Assembly: GCF_030064675.1 (NCBI RefSeq)
Contig: NZ_CP116413.1
Coordinates: forward strand, 1,892,001 to 1,956,000
Direction: 5' to 3'
Source: Crossiella sp. CA-258035
GTDB lineage: Bacteria; Actinomycetota; Actinomycetes; Mycobacteriales; Pseudonocardiaceae
DNA: 64,000 nucleotides
Positions 17,291 to 27,100 of the stretch are shown one piece after another. A program made the position numbers and the translations under genes. Within the stretch, counting starts at the first letter, position 1; each line of letters begins with the position of its first letter. The notes below the pieces were generated by a model. That model saw only the letters and a list, made by a program, of their open reading frames with translations. It did no database searches and was not told the origin of the DNA.

Positions 17291-17440
17291 CCGCGAGTCA
17301 CCGCCGAATCGGCCTGTCGGGGGGCCGAACCGGGGACCCAGGCAGTTGGGGTGAATCGGGCGGGCCTTGATCGAAGGCGCCGCGCGTAGGGCGACTTCGG
17401 GCCCGAACCCGTCAGCTAACCCGGTAAGCGGTAGCGAGCA
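17291..17440 (+). ncRNA. c-di-AMP riboswitch (ydaO/yuaA leader)
   Basis: The leader contains the conserved blocks of the actinobacterial ydaO class in order: CCGCCGAATC, then GGGGACCCAGG, GGGGTGAATCGGGC, GTAGGGCGAC and CCCGAACCCGTCAGCTAAC followed by CCGGTAAGCGG. These are recognised from known ydaO leaders in front of cell-wall hydrolase genes. The element would sense c-di-AMP and control the NlpC/P60 gene starting 20 nt downstream; in this class ligand binding usually turns expression off. The exact 5' end is approximate. Confidence 0.88.
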
Positions 17441-17459
17441 CGAAGGAGTAGTACGCCAC

Positions 17460-18500
17460 GTGGCGTCGCATCGACTCAAGCGCACGATGCGCGGGGCCCT
17501 CGCGGCCTCAGCAGTGGTCGTAGCTGTAGGCATCGCGCCGACGACCCCCGCGCTGGCCGACCCGGAACTGCCCGCCAACGCCTCCGAGGCGATGAAGCAG
17601 CTCCAGGAACTGGCCAAGGAGACCGAGAAGCTCGCGGAATCCCTGCACGAGGCCCAGGACGACCTGGACAAGAAGAACGCGGACCTGGCCAAGGCCAACA
17701 AGGAGGCCGAGGACGCCAGCAAGCTGGGCGCCCAGGCTCGCGAGCAGGAGCAGGCACTCCGCCAGGACGTCGACAAGGTCGCCGCCGCCGACTTCGAGGG
17801 CGCCCGGCTGAGCCAGGTCGAAGCGCTGATGACCTCGTCGTCGCCGCAGGTGTTCCTGGAGAAGATGTACGTGCTGGACCTGATCGCGGGCGACAACAAG
17901 GACGCGATCGACAAGCTGCACGCGACCATCAAGCAGGCCGAGGACGCGGCCAAGCGGGCGGTGGACGCCAAGGACCGCGCGCAGAAGGCCACCGACGAGG
18001 CCCAGCGGATCAAGGCCGAGCTGGACAAGCGCGACGCCGAGCTGAAGAGCCGCACGTCCAAGGTGAAGGCGCAGTACGACAAGCTCACCGCGGACGAGAA
18101 GAAGAAGCTCAAGGGGCCCGAGGACAACTCGGTCATCGACATCCCCGGCAACAGCGGCATCGCGGGCGCGGCGCTGCAGAAGGCGCTGAGCAAGCGCGGC
18201 TCGCCCTACGTCTACGGCGACGAGGGTCCGAGCACCTTCGACTGCTCCGGCCTGGTCTACTGGGCGTACCAGCAGGTCGGCATGACGCTGCCGCGGTCGA
18301 GCTCGCAGCAGGCCCGGATCGGCACCGCGGTGCCGCTCAACGCGATCCAGGCGGGCGACCTGGTGGCCTACAAGGGCCACATCGGCATCTCGGTCGGCAA
18401 CGGCAAGATGGTGCACGCGCCCACCACCGGTGACGTGGTCAAGATCGCCCCGCTGCAGAGCGGGATCATCGCGGTCCGCCGGGTCGGGGTCGGGTCCTGA
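17460..18500 (+). CDS. Secreted NlpC/P60 peptidoglycan hydrolase (RipA/CwlO-like)
   Basis: 346 aa. A signal peptide (about residues 1-38, ending PALA) precedes a coiled-coil region (about 45-215), rich in Lys/Glu/Ala, and a C-terminal NlpC/P60 domain. The catalytic Cys is in STFDCSGLVYWAYQQ and the His in YKGHIGISVGN, with a further polar residue in MVHAPTTG. It should cut the stem-peptide bond between D-Glu and the diamino acid. The GTG has an AAGGAG site 11 nt upstream. Position matches M. tuberculosis Rv2190c. Expression is probably governed by the c-di-AMP riboswitch directly upstream. Confidence 0.93.
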   Translation: MASHRLKRTMRGALAASAVVVAVGIAPTTPALADPELPANASEAMKQLQELAKETEKLAESLHEAQDDLDKKNADLAKANKEAEDASKLGAQAREQEQALRQDVDKVAAADFEGARLSQVEALMTSSSPQVFLEKMYVLDLIAGDNKDAIDKLHATIKQAEDAAKRAVDAKDRAQKATDEAQRIKAELDKRDAELKSRTSKVKAQYDKLTADEKKKLKGPEDNSVIDIPGNSGIAGAALQKALSKRGSPYVYGDEGPSTFDCSGLVYWAYQQVGMTLPRSSSQQARIGTAVPLNAIQAGDLVAYKGHIGISVGNGKMVHAPTTGDVVKIAPLQSGIIAVRRVGVGS

Positions 18501-18527
18501 CCCAGACGGGTAGATAAGTCTGTTTTT

Positions 18528-18564
18528 CCGCGGGGCCGTCACCGATCGGGTGTCGGCCCCGCGG
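18528..18564 (+). terminator. GC hairpin behind the NlpC/P60 gene
   Basis: A perfect 11-bp stem (CCGCGGGGCCG) continues into a second CACC/GGTG pairing with a 5-nt loop. TTTTT precedes it on the plus strand rather than following, so on this strand it is a structural 3' end without a T-tail. Confidence 0.6.
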
Positions 18565-18588
18565 CCATTCCCGTCCTAGGATGCAGCT

Positions 18589-19947
18589 GTGTCCGGGGTT
18601 GGCCGGTACAGGAGTTGGCTGGTCGCCGCGGTGGCCGCCGTGCTGCTTGCTGGGCTGGCCGTGGTCGCCACCCCGCAGGCCAGGGACGTCGTCGGCCCCG
18701 GGCCTCAGGTCACCACCCTGGACGCGGCGGGCCGCCCGGTTCCCCCAGAGGCGCCCGCCACCTCGGCGGAGGCCCCGCGCGCGGCCGCGGTGGCCGAGCT
18801 GCTGCGCCGCCGGGCCGAGGCGGTGCTGCGCAGGGACGAGGCCACCTTCCTGGCCACCCTCGACCCCAACGCCGACTCCGCCTTCGGCACCGCCCAGCGC
18901 AACCTGTTCGTCAACCTGGCCGGGGTGCCGCTGAGCAGCTGGCGCTACCAGGTCGAGCCGGCCGAGGCGCTGGGCACCTCGGGGCTGACCTCCTACGCCC
19001 CCGACGCCGACGAGCTGTACTCGCCAAGGGTCGAGCTGAGCTACGCCATCGGCGGCGGCGACGCGGTGGCCACCAGCAGGCCGATGGGCTACCTGTTCGC
19101 CCGCTACGGCGACAGCTGGTACCTGACCTCGGACTCGGCGCTGGAGGCCCAGGGCCGCCGGACCTGGCGCGGGCCGTGGGACTTCGGGCCCTGCCAGGTG
19201 CTGACCACCAACTCCGGCATCGTGCTCGGCCACCGCGCCAACCAGGCGCTGGCCCAGCGGGTGGCCAAGGAGCTGGACGCGGCGGTGCGCGCGGTCAGCG
19301 AGGTGTGGGGCCGGGAGTGGTCGCAGCGGGTGGTCGTGGTGCTGCCGGAGACCACCAGGGAGCTGCAGGCCACGGTCGGCTCGGAGTTCGCGGTGGACTC
19401 CATCGCCGCGGTCGCCCTGGCCGACCGGGTGGACCACGAGCAGCAGCTGGTCGAGGGCGCCCGGATCGTGTTCAACCCCAAGACCGCCACCCGCCTGTCG
19501 GCCAGCGCGCTGCGGGTGGTGCTGCGGCACGAGATCACCCACGTGGCCGCCCGCGCCGCCACCGTGGACGGCGCGCCGATGTGGCTGCTGGAGGGCTTCG
19601 CCGACTACGTGGGCTACCGCGGCTCCGGCATCGCCCCCACCGAGGCCGCCCCCGACCTGACCCGCCGGGTGCGCGCCCAGGACGGCGTGCTGGACCTGCC
19701 CGCTGACACCGACTTCCGCTCCGGCGGCCAGCGCCTGGACGTGGCCTACCAGTCCTCGTGGTCGCTGTCGGCGCACATCGCCGAGCGCTACGGCGAGGCC
19801 ACGCTGGTGGAGCTGTACCGGCGGCTGGCCAGGGCGGGCCAGACCGACACCGCGGGACAGGACCGGATACTGCGCGAAGTGCTCGGCGTGGACCGCGCGA
19901 AACTCCTCATCGGCTGGCGAGAGTTCCTGCGCAAGACATACGGCTAA
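18589..19947 (+). CDS. Membrane-anchored HExxH metallopeptidase-like protein
   Basis: 452 aa. An N-terminal helix (about residues 9-30) without a clear cleavage site anchors it, and the rest faces outside. The N-terminal half resembles the NTF2/SnoaL-like domains found in secreted proteins (LLRRRAEAVLRRDEATFLATLDP). The C-terminal half has a zinc motif LRHEITHVAAR, with a downstream Glu in MWLLEGFADYVGY, as in gluzincin (peptidase MA-like) proteins. GTG at 18589 lies 6 nt after TAGGAT, consistent with leaderless expression. Substrate unknown. The PimB'-like gene follows 10 nt later. Confidence 0.78.
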   Translation: MSGVGRYRSWLVAAVAAVLLAGLAVVATPQARDVVGPGPQVTTLDAAGRPVPPEAPATSAEAPRAAAVAELLRRRAEAVLRRDEATFLATLDPNADSAFGTAQRNLFVNLAGVPLSSWRYQVEPAEALGTSGLTSYAPDADELYSPRVELSYAIGGGDAVATSRPMGYLFARYGDSWYLTSDSALEAQGRRTWRGPWDFGPCQVLTTNSGIVLGHRANQALAQRVAKELDAAVRAVSEVWGREWSQRVVVVLPETTRELQATVGSEFAVDSIAAVALADRVDHEQQLVEGARIVFNPKTATRLSASALRVVLRHEITHVAARAATVDGAPMWLLEGFADYVGYRGSGIAPTEAAPDLTRRVRAQDGVLDLPADTDFRSGGQRLDVAYQSSWSLSAHIAERYGEATLVELYRRLARAGQTDTAGQDRILREVLGVDRAKLLIGWREFLRKTYG

Positions 19948-19957
19948 GGTTCGCCCC

Positions 19958-21094
19958 GTGCGCCGCACCTTGCTGGTCACCAACGACTTCCCGCCCCGTC
20001 CCGGTGGCATCCCGGCGTACCTGCACTCGCTGGCCACCGCGCTGCCCCCGGACAGCCTGGTCGTCTACGCCCCGGCCTGGGACGGCCCGGTGGGCTCGGC
20101 GGCGGACTTCGACGCCGCGCTGCCGTTCCCGGTGATCCGGCACGCCAGCCCGCTGCTGTTGCCCGAGCCCGAGGTGGTGGCCAGGGCCACCGACATCCTG
20201 CGCGCCGAGGGCTGCACCGCGGTGTGGTTCGGCGCGGCCGCCCCGCTGGGCCTGCTGGCCGCGCGGCTGCGGGTGGCCGGGGCGCGCCGGGTGGTGGCGT
20301 GCAGCCACGGCCACGAGGTCGGCTGGTCCATGTTCCCGGGAGCGCGCTGGGCGCTGCGCCGGATCGGCGCGGCCGCGGACGTGGTCACCTGCGTGAGCCG
20401 GTACACCCGCTCGGCCATCGCCTCCTCCTTCGGCCCGCTGGCCGCGCTGGAACACCTGCCGGCTGGGGTGGACGCCACCTACTTCCGCCCGGACTCCGTT
20501 GCCCGCCAAGAGATCCGCCGCCGCCACCGGCTCGGCGCGGCCCCGGTGGTGCTGTGCGTCTCCCGCCTGGTCCCGCGCAAGGGCCAGGACGCCCTGATCC
20601 GCGCCCTGCCCCGGATCCGGCACCAGGTCCCCGGCGCGAAGCTCCTCCTGGTCGGCGGCGGCCCGTACCTCAAGCGCCTGCGCCGCCTGGCCAGACAGTC
20701 CACTGTGGACGAACACGTGATCTTCACCGGCGCGCTCCCGATGACCGAGGTCCCCGCCTACTACGCCGCCGCCGACGTCTTCGCCATGCCCTGCCGCAAA
20801 CGCGGCTTCGGCCTGGACGTCGAAGGCCACGGCCTGGTCTTCCTGGAGGCCGCGGCCAGCGGGCTGCCGGTGGTGGCCGGGGACTCCGGCGGGGTGCCGG
20901 AGACGGTGCGGGACGGGGTCACCGGCAGCGTGGTGGACGGGCGCTCGGTGCGCGCGGTGGCCGAGTCGGTCGGGCGGCTGCTGGGTGATCCGGAGCTGGC
21001 GGCGAGCATGGGGCGGGCCGGGCGGGAGTGGATGCGCCGGGCCTGGCGCTGGGACGCCGCGGGGGCCCGGCTGGCGGGTTACCTGGACGGCTGA
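19958..21094 (+). CDS. pimB: GT4 mannosyltransferase, PimB'-like
   Basis: 378 aa, two Rossmann domains. The N-terminus RRTLLVTNDFPPRPGGI is characteristic of PimB' (Rv2188c), which adds the second mannose of phosphatidylinositol mannosides from GDP-mannose at the inner membrane. The donor-site region has GHGLVFLEAAASGLPVV (the E-x7-E type motif of GT4) and VSRLVPRKGQD. The GTG is 7 nt after TAAGGT. Its last 16 nt overlap the end of the convergent SARP gene. Position in the conserved gene order supports the PimB' assignment; acceptor specificity is not proven. Confidence 0.9.
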   Translation: MRRTLLVTNDFPPRPGGIPAYLHSLATALPPDSLVVYAPAWDGPVGSAADFDAALPFPVIRHASPLLLPEPEVVARATDILRAEGCTAVWFGAAAPLGLLAARLRVAGARRVVACSHGHEVGWSMFPGARWALRRIGAAADVVTCVSRYTRSAIASSFGPLAALEHLPAGVDATYFRPDSVARQEIRRRHRLGAAPVVLCVSRLVPRKGQDALIRALPRIRHQVPGAKLLLVGGGPYLKRLRRLARQSTVDEHVIFTGALPMTEVPAYYAAADVFAMPCRKRGFGLDVEGHGLVFLEAAASGLPVVAGDSGGVPETVRDGVTGSVVDGRSVRAVAESVGRLLGDPELAASMGRAGREWMRRAWRWDAAGARLAGYLDG

Positions 21095-24000
21095 GCCGCG
21101 TCCAGCTCGGCGAGCAGCGCCAGCGTCTGCCCGGTGCCACCCTCGTAGCCGGTCTCCTGGAAAGCGGTCAGCGCGGCCCGCGCGTGCTGGGCCGCCACCG
21201 CGGTCGCGCCCAGCCGCTGTTCGGCCCTGGCCAGCGCCAGCAGGCCGCGGGCCTCGAAGGTCCGCTGGTGGGTCCGCCGGGCCAGGGCGACCGCCTCGCC
21301 GGCGACCCGCCGGGCCTCGGGCAGTTCGGCCAGGTCGAGGTGGGCCAGGGCGTTGCCGAGCAGCGCCTGCGTCATCTCCTGGAACTGGCCGAGCGGGGCC
21401 GCCTGCTGGTAGGCGGCGGCGAAGCGGTCGGCGGCGAGCCGGGGCCGTCCCCGCCGGTGCTCCGCGATGCCCTCGGCGAGCAGCCCGTAGGCGCTGTTGA
21501 GCCTGCGCCGCACCGGGTACGGGTCGGTCCGCAGCGCGGTGATCTGCCGCTGCGCCTGCTCGTAGTCGCCCAGCTCCGCGTAGGCCTCGGCGATCAGGCC
21601 GGCGCCGACGGACTCCGGGAGCGCGATACCCAGTTTCCAGCGCAGGTCCCGGCAGCGCGACAGGCTGCGCACGGCCAGCTCGGGCCGCCCGAGGCGGACC
21701 TGCTGATCGGCGAGGTCGGCCAGGGCGAGCGTCTCCAGCCCCGCCGCGCCGAGCTCGGCGAAGATCTCGATCGCGGCGGAGACCTGCGCGCCGGACTCGG
21801 CGAGGCGGCCCAGCCGCATGGTCGCCGCGCCGAGGTGGGTCAGCGCCACCCCCTGGACCAGCCGCGAACCCGCCGCGGTGGCGATCCGGTGGGCGCGCTC
21901 GAAGTACACCTGGGACCGGTCCAGCCGGCCGGCGAGGCCGTGGGCGTGGCCGATGCGGATCAGCGCGAGGGCTTCGCCCGCGGGCAGGCCGAGCCGGGTA
22001 AAGACCAGCTTGGCCTCAGCGCCCAGCCGCACACTGGTGCGGTAGTCCCGCCGCCAGAGCAGGATCTCGCTCAGGATGCCCCGCGCGTCCGCGCCCGCCC
22101 GGAGCGCTCCGGCCCGGTCCGCTGCTTCGACGGTGCGCCGGGCGAGGACGACCTGCTCGGCGTGCTGGTACTGGATGTAGAGCACCCGCAGCATCGCGAT
22201 GCCCAGCAGCGCCGCCCGCTCCGGATCGGCGTCGACAGCGCGCCCCTGCACCCCGGTCAGGGTGGCGAACTCGGTGTCGAACCACTCCAGGCCCTCGGCC
22301 GCGGTGCGCGGTCGCGGCCAGGCCCGCTGGGGCGACCAGTCGTCGAGCGCGGTCTCGGTGCGCGGCCCGTACAGCAGGCCGATCAACTGCACCGTGCCGG
22401 TCAGGCAGTGCTCGAGCAGCCGGTGTTCGGCGGCCGCCCGGTCCGCGGGGGCGTCCTCGGCCTGGTGGCGTTCCGCGGCGTAGAGGTGGAGCAGGTCGTG
22501 CGCGCGGTAGCGCCCCGGCCGGTACTCGTCGACCAGGTGCGCGTCGGCCAGTTCGGCCAGTGCGGCCCCGGCCGGTTCCCCGGCGAGCGCCGCCGCGGTC
22601 GGTTCGGTGAGGTCCGAGCCGGGCGTCACGCTCGACAGCCGGAACATCCGGCGGGCCGGGACGGTCAGCGCGCGGTAGGACAGGTCGAAGGCGCGGCGGA
22701 CCACCGTGTCCTGGTCGTCGTCGATGGCCAGTTCGGCGAGCCGGTCGCGGCCGGCCAGGCGGTGCAGGTAGGCGCCGAGGTCGGGGGAGGACAGGCCCGC
22801 GATGTTGGCCGCGGCCACCCGCAGTGCGAGCGGCAGCCGGGCGCACAGGTCAGCCAGCTGGGCGGACTCGGCTGGGTGGGCCTCGACCAGGTCCGGGCCG
22901 AGGATGCGGGTGAGCAGGGTTCGGGCTTCGGCCGGGTTGAGGACGTCCAGGGTGACGCGGCGGCACTCCGGCAGGCCGGGGATGACGCCGCGGCTGGTGA
23001 TCAGGGTGCGGCAGTGCTTGCCGGTGGGCACCAGGGGGGCGACCGTGGTGGCGTCGGCGGCGTTGTCCAGCAGGACCAGGAAGCGGCGGTCGGCCAGCAG
23101 GGACTGGTACAGGCGGGCGCGGCCCGGTTCGTCGGCGGGGATCTCGGACTCGGTGAGGCCGAAGGCGCGCAGGAAGCGGGCCAGCACGGCGAAGGTGGTG
23201 GGTTTCTCCTCGGGGGAGTAGCCGCGCAGGTCGACGTAGAGCTGGCCGTCGGGGTAGCGGTCCTTGAGCAGGTGGCCGATGTGCACGGCCAGCGCGGTCT
23301 TGCCGACGCCGGGCTGGCCGTAGATCACCGTGCAGCCGTGCGGGGCCGTGGTGATGGCCTCGACCAGCTCCGCGCGGCCGACGAAGTCGTTGATGTCCAA
23401 CGGGAGCTGGTGGATGGGCAGGCCGCCGCGCGGGGCAGGGGGCGGGGTGGCGCGGGGGTGCTGTTCGGTCAGGATGGCCTGGTGCTGGGCGCGCAGTTCC
23501 GGGGACGGGCGGATGCCGAGCAGTCTGCTCAGGGTCTCGCTCGCGGTCTGGAAGGCTTGCAGCGCCTCGGCTTGGCGGCCGGAGCCGGCCAGCGCGAGCA
23601 TCAGCTGGGCCCAGTGCCGTTCGCGCAGCGGGTCCTGGGTGGTCAGCTGTTGCAGCTCCGGCACCAGCTCGGCGTGCCCGCCCAGGGCCAGGTCCAGGTC
23701 GATCCGGCGTTCCAGCGCCTGCTGCCGTTCGGCTTCCAGTCCGGCCGCGGTGACCCGCAGGGCGGGGGAGAAGACGTCGGAGAGCGCGGGGCCACGCCAC
23801 AGTGCCAGTGCGGCGCGCAGGGTGGCGCGTTCGGCGTGCGGGTCGCCGCCCGCTTCGGCGACCAGGGCGCGGAAGCGGTGCAGGTCAACGGAATCGGGCT
23901 GGACCTCGGCCAGGTAGCCGGTGGCGGTGGTGCGCAGCACCGGTTCGGGCAGGGTGGCGCGCATGCGGCGGATGTAGGTCTGCAGCGCGTTCTTCGGGTT

Positions 24001-24171
24001 GCGCGGGGGCTGCTCCCACACCTGCTCGGTCAGCTCGGTGATGCTCACCGGCCGCCCTGGGCGCAGCAGCAGCGCGGCCAGCACGGTGCGGTGCTTGCCG
24101 GGCAGCGCGGGCAGGAGCTGTCCATTGTGGACTGTCTCGGTGGGGCCGAGCAGCCGGAACTCCAGTGTCAC
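21079..24171 (-). CDS. SARP/BTAD-NB-ARC-TPR regulator, third gene of the array
   Basis: 1030 aa AfsR/DnrI-type regulator. Order: winged-helix DNA-binding domain (about 1-92), BTAD (about 95-240), NB-ARC ATPase with Walker A GQPGVGKTA (residues 285-293) and Walker B FLVLLDNA, then a long TPR region to the C-terminus. It probably binds direct repeats near -35 boxes and recruits RNA polymerase, with ATP-dependent oligomerisation. The GTG at 24171 overlaps the stop of the gene before it (GTGA), so the two are translationally coupled. Target genes cannot be told from the sequence. Confidence 0.9.
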   Translation of the reverse strand: MTLEFRLLGPTETVHNGQLLPALPGKHRTVLAALLLRPGRPVSITELTEQVWEQPPRNPKNALQTYIRRMRATLPEPVLRTTATGYLAEVQPDSVDLHRFRALVAEAGGDPHAERATLRAALALWRGPALSDVFSPALRVTAAGLEAERQQALERRIDLDLALGGHAELVPELQQLTTQDPLRERHWAQLMLALAGSGRQAEALQAFQTASETLSRLLGIRPSPELRAQHQAILTEQHPRATPPPAPRGGLPIHQLPLDINDFVGRAELVEAITTAPHGCTVIYGQPGVGKTALAVHIGHLLKDRYPDGQLYVDLRGYSPEEKPTTFAVLARFLRAFGLTESEIPADEPGRARLYQSLLADRRFLVLLDNAADATTVAPLVPTGKHCRTLITSRGVIPGLPECRRVTLDVLNPAEARTLLTRILGPDLVEAHPAESAQLADLCARLPLALRVAAANIAGLSSPDLGAYLHRLAGRDRLAELAIDDDQDTVVRRAFDLSYRALTVPARRMFRLSSVTPGSDLTEPTAAALAGEPAGAALAELADAHLVDEYRPGRYRAHDLLHLYAAERHQAEDAPADRAAAEHRLLEHCLTGTVQLIGLLYGPRTETALDDWSPQRAWPRPRTAAEGLEWFDTEFATLTGVQGRAVDADPERAALLGIAMLRVLYIQYQHAEQVVLARRTVEAADRAGALRAGADARGILSEILLWRRDYRTSVRLGAEAKLVFTRLGLPAGEALALIRIGHAHGLAGRLDRSQVYFERAHRIATAAGSRLVQGVALTHLGAATMRLGRLAESGAQVSAAIEIFAELGAAGLETLALADLADQQVRLGRPELAVRSLSRCRDLRWKLGIALPESVGAGLIAEAYAELGDYEQAQRQITALRTDPYPVRRRLNSAYGLLAEGIAEHRRGRPRLAADRFAAAYQQAAPLGQFQEMTQALLGNALAHLDLAELPEARRVAGEAVALARRTHQRTFEARGLLALARAEQRLGATAVAAQHARAALTAFQETGYEGGTGQTLALLAELDAAQPSR

Positions 24172-27100
24172 GGGGTGGCTCCGTGCTCGGCCAGCCTGGC
24201 CCGGACGGCGCTGGTGTCCACCACGCCCATGGTCACGTAGTGTGCCAGCGCCTCTGTCCACAGTGGACGGGCGACACGCGGGCCGTGGGTGGCCAGTCTG
24301 GCCCGGCCCAGCACCTCCAGCGCCTGCGCCTCACCCGGTCGCCTGCCGGTCTCCCGGTGCACCGCGATCGCGGACTCGGCCAGCCCGGCCGCGGTCTCCG
24401 GCTCGCCGAGGTCCAGCCGCACCACGGCCAGCTCGGTGAGCGCGTCGCCGAGCGCGGTGCGCAGGCCCCTGGTGCGGGCCATCTGCTCGCCCTCCTCGGC
24501 GTGTGGCAGCGCCGCGGCCGGGTCGCCCTGGCCCCGGCGCACCGCGGAGACGCCGAGGCAGATCAGCACCGGGACCGCGGGGTGGCCGCCGGAGGTGCTG
24601 GCCAGCTCGCGGGCGGCCCGGTAGTGCCGCAGCGCCTCGGGCCACTCCCGGTGCGCGCGGTGGATGGCCGCGATCAGCGTGCGGGTGGCCGGTTCCAGGC
24701 GGTCCCGCGAGCTGCCCGCCTCGCTGGCCAGCACCCGGTCCAGGTGCACCCGCGCGGCCGCCACATCGCCCCTGGCCAGCTCGAACCGGGCGCGGGCCTC
24801 CTCGACCAGGCGCTGCTGCAACCGGCCCAGGCGCTGGGCCAGCCGCTGCGCCTGGGCCAGCCGCCGGCCGGCCTCGGTGAACTCGCCCACCCCGGCCAGG
24901 GTGTCGGCCAGGTGCACCAGGCACAGCGTCTCCGACTCGTGCGCCTGTAGCCGGTGCGCGATCCGGTAGGCGTGCTCGATCCGGGCGACCGCCTCGGGCA
25001 GCCGGCCGACCGCGACGTAGGCCGAGTGCAGGCCCTGGCTGGCGTAGCCCTCACCCGCCGGGAACCCGGCCTCGGCGCTGAGCCGGATCGCCTCGGTGTA
25101 GCGGGCGATCGCCCGGTGGAACCGGGTGGCGACCTCGTAGGCCATGCCGATGTTGGTCAGCGCCATGGCCTTTCCCGAGCGGGAGCCGACCTCGCGGTAG
25201 CGGCACACCGCCAGCGCGCCGTGCCGCACCGCCTCGGCCACCCGCCCGTACACCGACAGCGCCCCGCTGAGCGCGTTGTGCATGTCGGCCTGCCCGAGGA
25301 CCAGGCCCTGCCGCCGCGCCGAGCGCAGCCCGGCCTCGCAGCTGAGCACCTGCTCCTCGAAGTGCCCGTTGGTCCAGAAGTGGGTGGTCAGCGCGGTGGC
25401 CAGGGCCACGCACAGCTCGTCCGGCTGCTCCTGGGTGGCCAGCACGGCGGCCACCAGGGTGGCGCGTTCGGCGTCCAGCCAGTGCTTGGCGCCGTCGGAG
25501 TCGGTGAAGGGGGCCTGCTCGCCGACGCCCTCGCGCGGGGCCTCGGCGTAGAGCAGCACGGCGGCGTAGCTCGCACAGTCCAGCAGGTAGGCCAGCAGCC
25601 GCTGCCGCGCCTCGGCCACCGCCTCCGGCGGGTCCTCCAGGTCGCGCTGCCTGCCGGTGTAGAGCCGGAGCAGGTCGTGGAACTGGTAGCGGCCCTCGCG
25701 GTGCTCCTGCACCAGGTGCGCGGTGGCCAGCTGGTGCAGCAGCTCGGCCGCCTCCTCCCGGGTGCACCCGGTGAGCACGGCGGCGTGCGCGGCGGTGAAG
25801 TCGGGGCCGGGCACCAGGCCGAGGTCGCGGAAGACCCGTTGCGCGGCAGGGGAAAGCGTGGCGTAGGACAGGTCGAAGGCGCGGTGCACGGCCGCGTCGT
25901 CGTCGCCGTCGATGGCCAGCGCGGCCAGCCGGTTGCCGGTGGCCAGCTCGTGCACGTAGCCGGGCAGGTCCGGCTCGCCGCGGACGGTCAGGTTGGCCGC
26001 GGCGATGCGCAGCGCCAGCGGCAGCCGCGCGCACAGACCGGCCAGCTCGGCGGCGGCCGCGCGGTGCGCCGCCAGGTGTTCCGGGCCGAGGATCGCGCCG
26101 ATCAGGTCCAGGGAGTCCTGTTCCCCCAACGGGTCCAGCCGGATCCGATGACAGTCCACAGTGGACAGCGCGTTGCGGCTGGTGACCAGCGCGGCGCAGC
26201 CGGGGGTGTCCGGCAGCAGCGGCAGCAGCTGGGCCGCCGAGCCCGCGTTGTCCAGCAGCACCAGCACCCGCCGCCCGGCCAGCAGCGCCCGGTAGCGGCT
26301 GATCCGGTCCGCGGTGCGGTAGGGAACCTGGTCGGCGGGCACGCCGAGCGCGCGCAGGAACTGGCCGAGCACCTGGGCGGGGTCGAGCTGCTCGCCGGGG
26401 CAGTAGCCGCGCAGGTTGACGTAGAGCTGGCCGTCCGGGAAGGCCGGGCGCAGCAGGTGCCCGGCGCGCACCGCGAGCGCGGTCTTGCCGATGCCGGGCT
26501 GCCCGCACACCAGCACCCGCTGCTCCCGCTGCCGCGCCAGCAGCTCGCCCAGCTCGGTCAGCTCGGTGTGCCGGCCGGTGAAGTCACTGATGTCGGAGGG
26601 CAGCTGGCAGGCCGGTCGCCACAGCTCGGCCGCCGGTGGCGGCGCGGCCAGCCCAGGGGCGTTGGTCAGCACCGCCTCGTGCGTCCAGCGCAGCCGGGCC
26701 CCCGGCGAGATGCCCAGCTCGGCCTGCAGGGTGGCCGCCGCGGTGGCGTAGACCTGCACCGCCTCGGCCGGGCGCTGGGCACGGTAGAGGGCGACCATCA
26801 GCTGGCTCCAGAACACCTCCCGCACCGGGTGCCGCCGGGTGAGCAGCTGGAGCTCGCCGATCACCGCGTTGTGCTCGCCGCGGTCCAGGTCCAGCTGGAT
26901 CCGCCTGGCCAGCGCGGTCAGCCTGCGCTCCTGCCAGCGGGCCGCCTCCGGTTCGGTGAAGCCCGGCGCGGGCACGTCGGCGAAGGGCTCGCCGTGCCAC
27001 TGGGCCAGCGCCGCGGTCAGCTCGGCGTGCTCCACCTCGGTGTCCTGGGCCTCGTCCGCGCGGCGCAGGTGCGCGGCGAACCGGTGCAGGTCAACGGCTT

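Noticed and set aside
17036-17389. 117-codon frame before the NlpC/P60 gene
   Set aside because: It overlaps the c-di-AMP riboswitch and its promoter and lacks family resemblance.
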